The position numbers were made by a program, and so were the translations under genes. Below the pieces are notes generated by a model. That model ran no database searches. It saw only the letters and a list, made by a program, of their open reading frames with translations, and was not told where the DNA came from. From assembly GCA_041397775.1 (NCBI GenBank), contig JAWKWB010000003.1, positions 62,001 to 126,000 on the forward strand: a stretch of DNA of 64,000 bases, written 5' to 3'. The number at the start of each line of letters is the position of its first letter. Position 1 is the first letter of the stretch. The DNA comes from Ga0077555 sp041397775. Its GTDB lineage: Bacteria > Pseudomonadota > Alphaproteobacteria > Rhizobiales > Hyphomicrobiaceae. This document shows, one piece after another, positions 25,681-35,551 of this stretch.

Positions 25681-26811
25681 ATGCGCATCGCAGAAGTGAA
25701 GACCTACGTCCTGGAGGCGCCCCTGAGCGAGCCGTTCGCATGGTCGTTCAATCGCACCGAGAGCCGCGGCTCGTGCATCGTGGAGATCGTCTCGGAGTGC
25801 GGCGTGAGCGGCTGGGGGGAGTGTTTCGGGCCGTCACGGCTCAACGCGGCCGTGGTGCAGGCCTTTCGCCCGCTGCTGGTCGGCAAGGATGCGCTGGCGA
25901 CGGATCTGCATTGGCAGACGATCTACAACACGCACCGCGACCAGGGCCAGAAAGGGCTCGTCGTCACGGCACTGTCGGGCGTCGACATCGCCTTGTGGGA
26001 CCTGAAGGGCCGGTTGCTCGGACAACCCGTCCATCGCCTGATGGGGGGACCGTTGCGGCGCGAGGTGAAGGCTTATGCAACAGGAACATACCGGCGCGGC
26101 ACGGGCGATCCACGCGACTACATCACCGAGGAAGTGCGCGGCTACGTGCGGGAAGGCTTCTCGGCCGTGAAGCTCAAGATCGGCTTCGGCGTTGCCGAGG
26201 ACGCCGCGTTGATCGCGGCGACGCGCGAGGCGATCGGCCCCAAGATCGGCCTGATGCTCGACGCCAACCACGGCTTCGACGCGATCGAGGCCGTCGACCT
26301 CGGCCGCAAGGTGGCGCCTCTCGATATCGGATGGTTCGAGGAGCCCGTGGTGCCCGACGACCTCGATTCCTACGTCGAGGTCCGGCGCGGCCAGCCCATT
26401 CCCGTGGCGGGCGGCGAATGCGAGTTCACGCGCTGGGGGTTCCGCGAGGTGCTGACGCGGCGCGCCATCGACATCATCCAGCCCGATACCTGCGCGGCGG
26501 GCGGCCTGTCGGAGTGCAAGAAGATCGCAGACATGGCGACGGCCTTCGGCGTTCGCTATGTGCCGCACGTGTGGGGGACGGGGATCGGACTTGCCGCTTC
26601 CCTGCAGCTTCTCGCGGTGCTGCCGCATTCCCCGCCACGGCATACGCCGCTGGAGCCGATGCTGGAGTTCGACCGGTCGGAGCATCCCTTCCGGCAGGCC
26701 GTGCTCTCCGCGCCGTTGGAGCACGAGGGGGGCGTGGTGCGCATCCCGGATGGGCCGGGCCTGGGCATCGACGTCGACCGGGAGGCGTTGAAGCGGTACG
26801 CGGCGGCCTGA
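25681..26811 (+). CDS. Mandelate racemase/muconate lactonizing enzyme family protein
   Basis: A 376-residue enolase-superfamily enzyme. Residues fall in almost the same positions as in mandelate racemase: KxK at Lys164/Lys166, metal ligands Asp194, Glu220 and Glu246, and the His-Asp dyad Asp269/His296 in DIIQPDT and VPHVWGT. This points to the MR subgroup, which abstracts a proton alpha to a carboxylate (racemases, sugar-acid dehydratases, lactone cycloisomerases) rather than to muconate lactonization. The substrate is not deducible. The ATG at 25681 has a GGAGAGG site. It is divergent from the MarR gene, its likely regulator. Confidence 0.9.
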   Translation: MRIAEVKTYVLEAPLSEPFAWSFNRTESRGSCIVEIVSECGVSGWGECFGPSRLNAAVVQAFRPLLVGKDALATDLHWQTIYNTHRDQGQKGLVVTALSGVDIALWDLKGRLLGQPVHRLMGGPLRREVKAYATGTYRRGTGDPRDYITEEVRGYVREGFSAVKLKIGFGVAEDAALIAATREAIGPKIGLMLDANHGFDAIEAVDLGRKVAPLDIGWFEEPVVPDDLDSYVEVRRGQPIPVAGGECEFTRWGFREVLTRRAIDIIQPDTCAAGGLSECKKIADMATAFGVRYVPHVWGTGIGLAASLQLLAVLPHSPPRHTPLEPMLEFDRSEHPFRQAVLSAPLEHEGGVVRIPDGPGLGIDVDREALKRYAAA

Positions 26812-26851
26812 GAGCCCGCGTGGCTATCACACGCACTAGAATCATACGGTT

Positions 26852-26931
26852 GCCAGTGTTCTTTTTGGCTCCGACACTCGGTCCAGAGTATGATGCGCGG
26901 GGAACCAAGTATCGGAGCCGGAACACTAGGC
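26852..26931. repeat. Hairpin element, family 1, copy A
   Basis: A nested inverted repeat between the convergent enolase-type gene and purF. The outer stem pairs GCCAGTGTTC (26852-26861) with GAACACT-A-GGC (26921-26931, one bulged A). A 5-T bulge follows, and the inner stem pairs GGCTCCGA (26867-26874) with TCGGAGCC (26912-26919) around a 37-base loop. Copy B at 36684-36790 has the same layout with one compensated base pair. Confidence 0.7.
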
Positions 26932-26948
26932 GCCGGCCTCCGGCGCCT
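26928..26948 (-). terminator. Hairpin at the purF stop codon
   Basis: A nine-pair stem, AGGCGCCGG with CCGGCGCCT and loop CCT, overlaps the last base of the purF coding frame and its stop. There is no T-run, so any termination would be weak or Rho-assisted; it abuts hairpin element A. Confidence 0.4.
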
Positions 26949-28461
26949 ATTCGACTTCCTCGAGCAGCGAGAGTTGCGGACCCGAGCAATTCTCGCGATC
27001 GAGGAGGCGGGTGGGATAGTCGCCCGTGAAGCAATGGTCGGTGAACTGGGGGGCCTGGGTATTGCGGCGGTCGTAACCCATCGCCCGATAGATGCCGTCC
27101 ACGGAAATGAATGCGAGGCTGTCGGCGCCCATGAAGGTCCGCATCTGCTCGACGGTCATGTTGGCCGCCAGCAGGTCCTCGGTCTTGGGAGTGTCGATCC
27201 CGTAGAAGTCGGGATGCGTGATCGGCGGGCTGGAGATGCGCATATGCACCTCGCGCGCACCGGCTTCCTTCAGCATGGTCACGATCTTCTTCGAGGTGGT
27301 GCCGCGCACGACGCTGTCGTCGATGAGGACGACGCGGGCGCCCTTGATGACGCCGGGGTTGGCGGAGTGTTTGAGTTTCACGCCGAGGGCGCGAATCTGC
27401 TGCTCGGGCTCGATGAACGTGCGGCCGACGTAGTGATTGCGGATGATGCCCAGCTCGAAGGGCAGCCCGGAGAAGGAGGCATAGCCGATGGCGGCGGGAA
27501 CTCCGGAGTCGGGAATGGGGACCACGACATCGGCGGGCACGGCCGATTCGCGCGCCAGCTCGGCGCCCATCGCCTTGCGGATCTCATAAACACTGCGCCC
27601 GCCCACAATGCTGTCGGGACGGGCGAAATAGATGTACTCGAAGATGCAGGGGCGGGCCGGGCGGCGCGGAAACGGGCGATAGCTCTCGATGCCCTGCTCC
27701 GTGATGACCACGACCTCGCCGTTCTCGATCTCGCGGACGAACTCGGCGCCGACGATGTCGAGTGCGCACGTTTCTGAGGCGAGCACATAGGCTTCGCCGA
27801 GACGGCCGAGAACGAGGGGGCGGATGCCGACGGGATCGCGGGCGCCGATCAGCATGCCGTTCGTCAGGCAGACCAGGGCGAAGGCGCCTTCGATCTGCAT
27901 CAGGGCATCCACGAAGCGGTCGACGATCCTGTTCTTTTTTGAGCGGGAGGTCAGGTGCAGGATGACCTCCGTATCGGAGGTCGATTGGCAGATGGCGCCC
28001 GACTGGATCAATTCGCGCCGGATCGTCAGGGCGTTGGTGAGGTTTCCGTTATGGGCGACGGCGAAGCCACCCTGGTCGAGGTCGGCGAACAGTGGTTGCA
28101 CGTTGCGCAGCACCACGTCGCCGGTCGTGGAATAGCGGTTGTGGCCGAGCGCCATGCGCCCCTGCAGCCGTTCGATGACTTCCTTGCGGTTGAAGTTGTC
28201 GCCGACGAGGCCGAGACGGCGTTCCTGGTTGAACCGCTCGCCGTCGAAGGTGACGATGCCGCAGCCTTCCTGTCCGCGATGCTGCAGGGCGTGGAGCCCG
28301 AGCGCGGTCAATGCGGCGGCATCGTCGTGGCCGAAGACGCCGAAGACGCCGCATTCCTCGCGAAGGCGGTCGTCGCCGTATCGGCTTGCACCGGGGTGAG
28401 GTATCCTGCGCTCGGCATCGCCGTCCTGAAGTCGGCTGTCCCGTGTCTGCCCGTTCGACAT
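26947..28461 (-). CDS. purF: Amidophosphoribosyltransferase
   Basis: PurF makes 5-phosphoribosylamine from PRPP and glutamine, the first committed purine step. The 504-residue protein has an N-terminal glutamine amidotransferase domain whose nucleophile is Cys37 in REECGVFGVFG, so a propeptide of about 36 residues must be removed. The domain continues with LQHRGQEG, GHNRYST and HNGNL. The C-terminal PRPP-binding domain has the loop VVLIDDSVVRGTT and the GVKLKHSANP segment. The ATG at 28461 follows a GGAG site; the frame is open slightly further upstream. It lies behind alr-radA-cvpA on the same strand, 177 bases from cvpA, and probably has its own promoter too. Confidence 0.95.
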   Translation of the reverse strand: MSNGQTRDSRLQDGDAERRIPHPGASRYGDDRLREECGVFGVFGHDDAAALTALGLHALQHRGQEGCGIVTFDGERFNQERRLGLVGDNFNRKEVIERLQGRMALGHNRYSTTGDVVLRNVQPLFADLDQGGFAVAHNGNLTNALTIRRELIQSGAICQSTSDTEVILHLTSRSKKNRIVDRFVDALMQIEGAFALVCLTNGMLIGARDPVGIRPLVLGRLGEAYVLASETCALDIVGAEFVREIENGEVVVITEQGIESYRPFPRRPARPCIFEYIYFARPDSIVGGRSVYEIRKAMGAELARESAVPADVVVPIPDSGVPAAIGYASFSGLPFELGIIRNHYVGRTFIEPEQQIRALGVKLKHSANPGVIKGARVVLIDDSVVRGTTSKKIVTMLKEAGAREVHMRISSPPITHPDFYGIDTPKTEDLLAANMTVEQMRTFMGADSLAFISVDGIYRAMGYDRRNTQAPQFTDHCFTGDYPTRLLDRENCSGPQLSLLEEVE

Positions 28462-28638
28462 GGGTCGTACTCCGCTTGCAGCGTTGCTGTGTTCCAACGC
28501 AGATAGCGACCCGGCCGCCGTCACGACCGTGTCATGGAATTTTGGAGTCTCTTAGACGCAAAAAGCTGAATTGACTATCACCGCACATGCGCAACTGGGG
28601 AAATACATTCCTTCCAATCTGCATGGCTCGGCATGTCG

Positions 28639-29199
28639 TCATCCGCGGGGCGGCTGCTCGGCGCGCTTTGGCGCCTTCTCGATGATCCGCTCCAGGATGG
28701 GCTGAAGGGACTTGGCCGAGCTTTCCAGAAGCGGCCGCGCCCGGGCATCCTTCACCCACGCATATTGCTGGTCGGGCTCGGGGAAGAACTGCTGGTAGAA
28801 CATGAAGGGGATGAGCACCAGCACGAAACCGCGCACGATGCCGAAGATGAAGCCCAGGACGCGGTCGATCATGCCGACATTACTGTCGAGCACCGAATCG
28901 GAGATGCGCGTGGTGATCAGGTGGACGACGGTCAGAGCGACCAGGAAGATGATGGCGCCGAGCGCGATCTGCACGATCACCGGCTGCACCGAGAATTTCT
29001 TTTCCAGCAGCTCGATCTGTGTGCGCAGGCTGCCTTCCGGCCGCGAGGCGTAGATGAAATAGCCGGTCGCGCCCGCAGCGACGATCCAGGACAGGATGGA
29101 GAGGATTTCCCGCGTAAAGCCCCGATACATGGCGAGGAGGCCGGAAAGCAGCGCAATGGCGATCAGCGCGGCATCGAGATAGGAGAGGGGCCCGAGCAT
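28639..29199 (-). CDS. cvpA: CvpA family membrane protein
   Basis: A 186-residue inner-membrane protein with four hydrophobic helices, starting LSYLDAALIAIALLSGLLAMYRGFTREILSILSWI, the CvpA signature. A polar C-terminal tail ends with Lys/Pro-rich residues. CvpA is named for colicin V production in E. coli and is usually found directly upstream of purF, as here; its general role in envelope homeostasis is not settled. I took the ATG at 29199; a TTG two codons earlier is closer to the ribosome site and is an alternative. It lies between radA and purF. Confidence 0.9.
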   Translation of the reverse strand: MLGPLSYLDAALIAIALLSGLLAMYRGFTREILSILSWIVAAGATGYFIYASRPEGSLRTQIELLEKKFSVQPVIVQIALGAIIFLVALTVVHLITTRISDSVLDSNVGMIDRVLGFIFGIVRGFVLVLIPFMFYQQFFPEPDQQYAWVKDARARPLLESSAKSLQPILERIIEKAPKRAEQPPRG

Positions 29200-29269
29200 T
29201 CTCAATTCGTCCCTGGCTGCCGGCGTGGCGCGCTTGCGGACGCTCCATGCACCGTCGACTTATCTGCGT

Positions 29270-30646
29270 TCAGTGGCATGGACCCGCCATATCCGCAAGT
29301 TCCTTGAGGTGCGAAATCCGTTGAAGAGATATTTTAAGGCCGGCCGCGTCGACTTCACCGGCCTGCGGCAGCACGGCTTGCGCAAAGCCGAGCTTCTGCG
29401 CTTCCTTCAAGCGTATGGCCATGTGTCCCGCTGCCCTGACGGCCCCCGAGAGGCTGATTTCCCCGAAAAACACGCGATCAGCGGGGAGAACTTCACCCGA
29501 CAATGAGGACAGAAGTGCGGCGGCGGCAGCGAGATCGGCGGCCGGCTCCGTTACTTTGAGGCCGCCGGCGACGTTGAGGTAGACGTCATGTTGGCCGAAG
29601 CCGACGCCGCAGCGCGCATCGAGCACGGCGAGCAGCATCGACAGGCGGTTGGCATCCCAGCCGACGACGGCGCGGCGGGGGGTGCCCAGCGACGTGGGGG
29701 CGACCAGGGCCTGGAACTCCACGAGCAGGGGGCGCGAGCCTTCGATACCCGCGAAAACGGCGGCGCCGGGTGCCTTGCTATCGCGATCGCCCAGGAAAAG
29801 CTCGGACGGATTGGCCACTTCCCGCAGGCCGGACGAGACCATCTCGAAGACGCCGATCTCGTCGGTGGCGCCGAAGCGATTCTTGACGGAGCGCAGAATC
29901 CGGAAGGGATGCCCGCGATCACCCTCGAAGTAGAGCACGGTGTCGACCATGTGCTCGATCACCTTCGGGCCGGCGATCTGGCCCTCCTTCGTGACGTGGC
30001 CGACGAGGAGGAGTGCGGAGCCCGTCTGCTTGGCGAAACGGATCAGCGTCTGGGTCGCCGCGCGCACCTGGGAGACCGTTCCGGGTGCCGCGTCGAGCTG
30101 GTCGGTCCACAGTGTCTGGATCGAATCGATGACGACCAGGGCCGGCGGTTGGCCATCCGCCAGGGTCGCCAGGATGTTGGCGAGGCTGGTCTCGCTGGCG
30201 AGCGCGACGGGCGCGGCGGCAAGGCCGAGCCGCTCGGCCCGGAGCCGGACCTGGGCCGTCGCTTCTTCACCGGAGAAATAGAGGGTCCGCCGGCCGGCAT
30301 TGGCGAAAGCTGCCGAAAGCTGCAGCAGCAGCGTCGATTTGCCGATGCCGGGCTCGCCGCCGATGAGCAAGGCCGAGCCGGGCACGATGCCGCCGCCCGT
30401 CACGCGGTCGAGCTCGGGCATGCCGGTGGGCAGGCGCGGCGGCGCCTCGCCCCGCGAAGCGAGGCTTTCCAGCGCGACGGCGCGTCCCCGTGTCGTGCGC
30501 GTGACCCCCGATCCCGGCGGCGGGCCGGCGTCGGTTTCCTCCACGAGGGTGTTCCACTCGCCGCAGGCGGGACACTTGCCCACCCAGCGATTGGTGCTGC
30601 CGCCGCAATTCTGGCAGACGAAATTGGCGCGCGGGGGCTTGGCCAT
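29270..30646 (-). CDS. radA: DNA repair protein RadA
   Basis: RadA (Sms) is a RecA-like ATPase and helicase that promotes branch migration in recombination. The 458-residue protein has a four-cysteine zinc finger (Cys11, Cys14, Cys25, Cys28), Walker A GGEPGIGKST at 96-104, the Walker B VVIDSIQTLW, the RadA-specific KNRFG at 255-259 and a Lon-protease-like C-terminal domain (LNVAGGLKVTEPAADLA). Its start codon overlaps the alr stop by one base (TAATG), indicating translational coupling. Confidence 0.96.
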   Translation of the reverse strand: MAKPPRANFVCQNCGGSTNRWVGKCPACGEWNTLVEETDAGPPPGSGVTRTTRGRAVALESLASRGEAPPRLPTGMPELDRVTGGGIVPGSALLIGGEPGIGKSTLLLQLSAAFANAGRRTLYFSGEEATAQVRLRAERLGLAAAPVALASETSLANILATLADGQPPALVVIDSIQTLWTDQLDAAPGTVSQVRAATQTLIRFAKQTGSALLLVGHVTKEGQIAGPKVIEHMVDTVLYFEGDRGHPFRILRSVKNRFGATDEIGVFEMVSSGLREVANPSELFLGDRDSKAPGAAVFAGIEGSRPLLVEFQALVAPTSLGTPRRAVVGWDANRLSMLLAVLDARCGVGFGQHDVYLNVAGGLKVTEPAADLAAAAALLSSLSGEVLPADRVFFGEISLSGAVRAAGHMAIRLKEAQKLGFAQAVLPQAGEVDAAGLKISLQRISHLKELADMAGPCH

Positions 30647-31797
30647 TACACCGCGTCCTCGCGGGGACCATCCCGGTAGACGCGCAGGACGCGCTGGCCG
30701 AGGCGCGTCAGCAACTCGTAGCCGATCGTCCCGGCGCGATCGGTGAGGTCGTCGATCGTGGTCCGGGCCCCCATCACCTCCACCCAGGCGCCGCGCAGGG
30801 CTTCGCGCTCGGGCACGTCCGTGACGTCGACGGTGATGAGGTCCATGGACACGCGCCCGACGACGGGAACAGGGTGCGCACCGACGTATCCGACCGGTCC
30901 CGGCGTGCCGCTCGGGCCCGACAAGGCGCGAAGGAAGCCATCGGCATAGCCGCAGGCGATGGTCGCGATGCGCGCGGGGCGTGCCGTGCGATAGGTGGCG
31001 CCGTATCCGATCGGCTCGCCCGCCGGGATGTCCCGGACCTGGAGGATGCGGGCCTGCAGGCGCACGACCCAATCCATGGGGTTGGGGGCTCCGACAAAGG
31101 CGCGGCCGCCATAGAGCGCGATGCCGGGACGGACGAGGTCGTAATGATAATCCGGCCCGAGAAATGTGCCGCCGGAGTTGGCGAGGCTGGCCGGCGCATC
31201 GGGCAGCAGGGCGCGCAGGGCGTCGAACCTGGCTTTCTGGGCAGCGTTCATCGGGTTGTCGCGCTCGTCCGCGCAGGCCAGATGGCTCATGACCAGCGTG
31301 CAGTCGAATTTCGCGAAGAGGTCGCGTTCCGGACCACCCAGCTGCGCGACCTCCTGGTGCGTCATGCCGAGACGGTTCATGCCGGTATCGATATGCACGG
31401 CGGCGGGCAGGCGGCGGCCCAAGGCATCGCAATAGGCGCACCACTCGCGGACCTGCTCGAGGCTCGAGAGGACGGGGCGCAGGTCGAAGCCGGCATAGTA
31501 GGCGCAGGCGCCCGGCAACAGCCCGTCGAGGACATAGACGGCGGCGCCCGGCTCCGCGTCGCGCACGATGCGCGCCTCGGCGAGCGTGGCGACGAAGAAC
31601 GTGGTGCAGCCTCCGTCGATCAGGGCACGTACGATCTGCTCGATGCCCAGCCCATACGCATTGGCCTTGATGACGCCCGCGCACGCGGCGCGACCGGAAG
31701 CGGCGTCGAGGGTCGCCCAATTACGGCGCAGCGCTCCCAGGTCGATGGTCAGGACCGCCCGTGCGCTGGGCGGAATGGCATGCGGATCACGAATCAC
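30646..31797 (-). CDS. alr: Alanine racemase
   Basis: This PLP enzyme interconverts L- and D-alanine for peptidoglycan. The 383-residue protein has the PLP lysine in VIKANAYGLG (Lys44), and a catalytic tyrosine in IGYGATYRT (Tyr265). It also has HIDTGMNRLG and the ALYGG motif. I chose a GTG start at 31797 because AGGAG lies eight bases upstream; an ATG at 31821 has no ribosome site. It is the first gene of alr-radA-cvpA-purF. dnaB is on the same strand upstream but separated by a plus-strand PilZ gene. Confidence 0.93.
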   Translation of the reverse strand: MIRDPHAIPPSARAVLTIDLGALRRNWATLDAASGRAACAGVIKANAYGLGIEQIVRALIDGGCTTFFVATLAEARIVRDAEPGAAVYVLDGLLPGACAYYAGFDLRPVLSSLEQVREWCAYCDALGRRLPAAVHIDTGMNRLGMTHQEVAQLGGPERDLFAKFDCTLVMSHLACADERDNPMNAAQKARFDALRALLPDAPASLANSGGTFLGPDYHYDLVRPGIALYGGRAFVGAPNPMDWVVRLQARILQVRDIPAGEPIGYGATYRTARPARIATIACGYADGFLRALSGPSGTPGPVGYVGAHPVPVVGRVSMDLITVDVTDVPEREALRGAWVEVMGARTTIDDLTDRAGTIGYELLTRLGQRVLRVYRDGPREDAV

Positions 31798-32018
31798 GCG
31801 AAGGCTCCTGTGTCGAGGCATCACGATACCAGATCGCGCCCTCTAACGAGAGCGCTGCTGCGGTGGCCCCCATTGGCAACGGCGAGGGGGAGCGAAAGGG
31901 GAATGCATGGGCAAGACGCTACAATGCTTCGATTTCTTGAAAGCTGTTTTGAAAGAAATGACGGGTAAGGTGACACAGGCTGGAGGGCAGATCACGAGTT
32001 GGAATTGGAAACAGCGCC

Positions 32019-32450
32019 ATGCACCCAATACTCAAACCCATCGAAAGGCGGTCGTTCGGACGTCGCGAAAGCAGCGTGAAGGCCGTGGTCCTGGTTCCCG
32101 GACGTGCGCCAGTGCATTGCATTGTCAGGGACTTTTCGGAAATGGGCGCCGGCATCGAATTGCTGGAGGCGATCAAGCTGCCGTTGACCTTCAAATTGCG
32201 CATCGATGCCAAGGACGTCGAGGCGATCTGCGAGGTGCGACACCAGAGGGGGCAGAACGTCGGCGTGCAGTTCTTGAGCGGCAGCGCCGGCGCCGCCATC
32301 GAGCGTGAGCTGGAAGAGCGAGCCGAGCGTATCCGGGAGATGGGGCTCGACGGTCACGTCGTGCCCGCCGTCAGGGGGCGGCCGGTCGAGCGCGGGCTCA
32401 GCTCGAAAGGCAGCGACCTGCGCCAGCACCTGTTCGGCATCCGCAAGTAG
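32019..32450 (+). CDS. PilZ domain protein
   Basis: A 143-residue soluble protein built on one PilZ domain. The c-di-GMP-binding landmarks are an arginine-rich RRSFGRR motif near residues 10-16 (RxxxR type) and a DFSEMGAGIEL segment corresponding to the (D/N)xSxxG motif. A C-terminal helical region rich in Glu and Arg follows. It may respond to cyclic di-GMP. It is encoded on the plus strand between dnaB and alr, both minus strand. The ATG at 32019 gives a compact protein beginning eight residues before the motif. Confidence 0.87.
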   Translation: MHPILKPIERRSFGRRESSVKAVVLVPGRAPVHCIVRDFSEMGAGIELLEAIKLPLTFKLRIDAKDVEAICEVRHQRGQNVGVQFLSGSAGAAIERELEERAERIREMGLDGHVVPAVRGRPVERGLSSKGSDLRQHLFGIRK

Positions 32451-32451
32451 G

Positions 32452-32473
32452 AGCCCGCCTGTCGCGGCGGGCT
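32452..32473. terminator. Hairpin between convergent PilZ and dnaB genes
   Basis: An eight-pair GC stem (AGCCCGCC with GGCGGGCT, six-base loop) starts two bases after the PilZ stop. It lies before the dnaB stop on the opposite strand and has no T-run, so it would be a weak bidirectional terminator at most. Confidence 0.4.
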
Positions 32474-32484
32474 GTGCCCCGGCG

Positions 32485-33999
<1,515 letters not shown>

Positions 34000-34136
34000 G
34001 CGCGGGACGCTAGGCGATTCGCGGGCGCCGCGTCGCAGATCCAACGGATGTGTGCCGGTCCAGTCCCCATTATGCACAGACGACGCGGGTCGCTACTTGC
34101 GGAATTTTGCGAATCGAATGCCGGCGCTGCCGCCGC

Positions 34137-35399
34137 CTACTCGCCGGCCATCCGTGGCTGATCGAATTCTCCGCCCCAGGGCGCCTGCCTGTGCAAGGTG
34201 CGCTCGGCATCGACCATATAGTCCCGGACGATGGGCACGGCATCGGGCCGCTTGGCGAGCTGGATCTGGAAGACGACGATGCCCTGGTGCCGGAACGAGC
34301 ACTCCGAGCCGGCGAGATAGAACTCCCACATGCGGCAGAAGCGTTCGTCGCGGAGGCGGCGCGCCTCGTTCCAGCCCGCGCGGAACCGCTCGCGCCAGTG
34401 GCGCAACGTCTCGGCGTAGTGGAGCCTGAGCACCTCGATGTCCGTGACGAGGAGGCCCTCGCGCTCGGTCGCTGCGGTAATTTCGGACAGGGCGGGAATG
34501 TAGCCGCCGGGGAAGATGTACTTCGTCACGAAGGGGTTGGAGGCGCACGGCGGTCCGGAGCGGCCGATGGTGTGGATCAGCGCGACGCCATCGGGGGCCA
34601 GGAGGTCGCGAACCTTGCCGAAGAACTGGTCGAAGTGATTGATGCCGACGTGTTCGAACATGCCGACGGAGACGATCCGGTCGTACGTTCCCTTCAGTGC
34701 GCGGTAATCCTGGAGATGGAACCTCACGGCGTCGGACGAGCCTTCGCTGGCGGCGCGCGCCCGGGCTCCCTTGAGCTGCTCGATGGAGAGCGTAACGCCG
34801 TCGACATGGACGTTCGAATGCTGGGCGAGATGTACGGCGAGCCCGCCCCATCCCGATCCGATATCGAGGATGGTCTGGCCGTCCCTGACGTCGAGCTTGG
34901 CGGCGATATGGTCGAGCTTGGCGACCTGGGCTTCCTCCAGATCCGTGTCGGGCGTGGTGAAGTAGGCGCAGGAATACTGACGGCGGCTGTCGAGGAACAG
35001 GTCGTAGAGGCGCCCGTCGATATCGTAGTGATGCGCCACGTTGCGGCGCGCGCGTCCCGCCGGATTATATTGTGCGATGCGCCGCGTCAGGTAGCGCGCG
35101 TGCTCCAGCCACATCGACCATGACGGCAGCTGGTTCAGCGCCATGTTGCTGATGACGAGATCGAGGAAGGCGTGAATGTCGCCCTCGCGCACGACGAGGC
35201 GGCCGTCCATGTAGGCCTCGCCGGCGGCAAGCTGCGGGTTGAGCGCCAATTGCCATTCCAGGCGCCTGTCGGAGAGTTCGACGCGGACGGGCGTTCCCGT
35301 GCCGTCGCCGAAGCGGTGCCGGACACCATCGGACGTGACGAGGCTCAGGTCGCCGTGGTGGATGATGCGATCGAGTGCAATGGACAGAGGTTTGAACAT
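34137..35399 (-). CDS. Cyclopropane-fatty-acyl-phospholipid synthase family methyltransferase
   Basis: A 420-residue SAM-dependent enzyme of the CFA synthase type, which adds a methylene bridge to unsaturated fatty acyl chains in membrane phospholipids. The first 100 residues form the N-terminal lipid-binding-type domain (LNPQLAAGEAYMDGRLV). The catalytic domain has AHHYDIDGRLYDLFLD, SCAYF, SAM motif I ILDIGSGWGGLAVHLA, then VSVGMFEHVGI and FPGGYIP, all characteristic. I chose the ATG at 35399, the start of the MFKPLSIALDRI amphipathic segment. No neighbour suggests a different lipid. Confidence 0.9.
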   Translation of the reverse strand: MFKPLSIALDRIIHHGDLSLVTSDGVRHRFGDGTGTPVRVELSDRRLEWQLALNPQLAAGEAYMDGRLVVREGDIHAFLDLVISNMALNQLPSWSMWLEHARYLTRRIAQYNPAGRARRNVAHHYDIDGRLYDLFLDSRRQYSCAYFTTPDTDLEEAQVAKLDHIAAKLDVRDGQTILDIGSGWGGLAVHLAQHSNVHVDGVTLSIEQLKGARARAASEGSSDAVRFHLQDYRALKGTYDRIVSVGMFEHVGINHFDQFFGKVRDLLAPDGVALIHTIGRSGPPCASNPFVTKYIFPGGYIPALSEITAATEREGLLVTDIEVLRLHYAETLRHWRERFRAGWNEARRLRDERFCRMWEFYLAGSECSFRHQGIVVFQIQLAKRPDAVPIVRDYMVDAERTLHRQAPWGGEFDQPRMAGE

Positions 35400-35551
35400 G
35401 GCCGGGACGCGCCTCTTCAAAGCGATCCAAACGCGCTCCGGCCGGCTCCCCCCAACGCCACGGGAACGCTGGGTATGCGACTATATGTGGCAAGCGCAGC
35501 TCTGCCAAGCCCATGTCCGGACAGCCCATGCCCGGCATCCTGGCGGCGGCG

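Noticed and set aside
26820..26950. Possible tRNA in the purF/enolase-type gap
   Set aside because: The fold is a nested two-arm hairpin with no cloverleaf, T-loop consensus or anticodon arm; it is treated as a repeat element.
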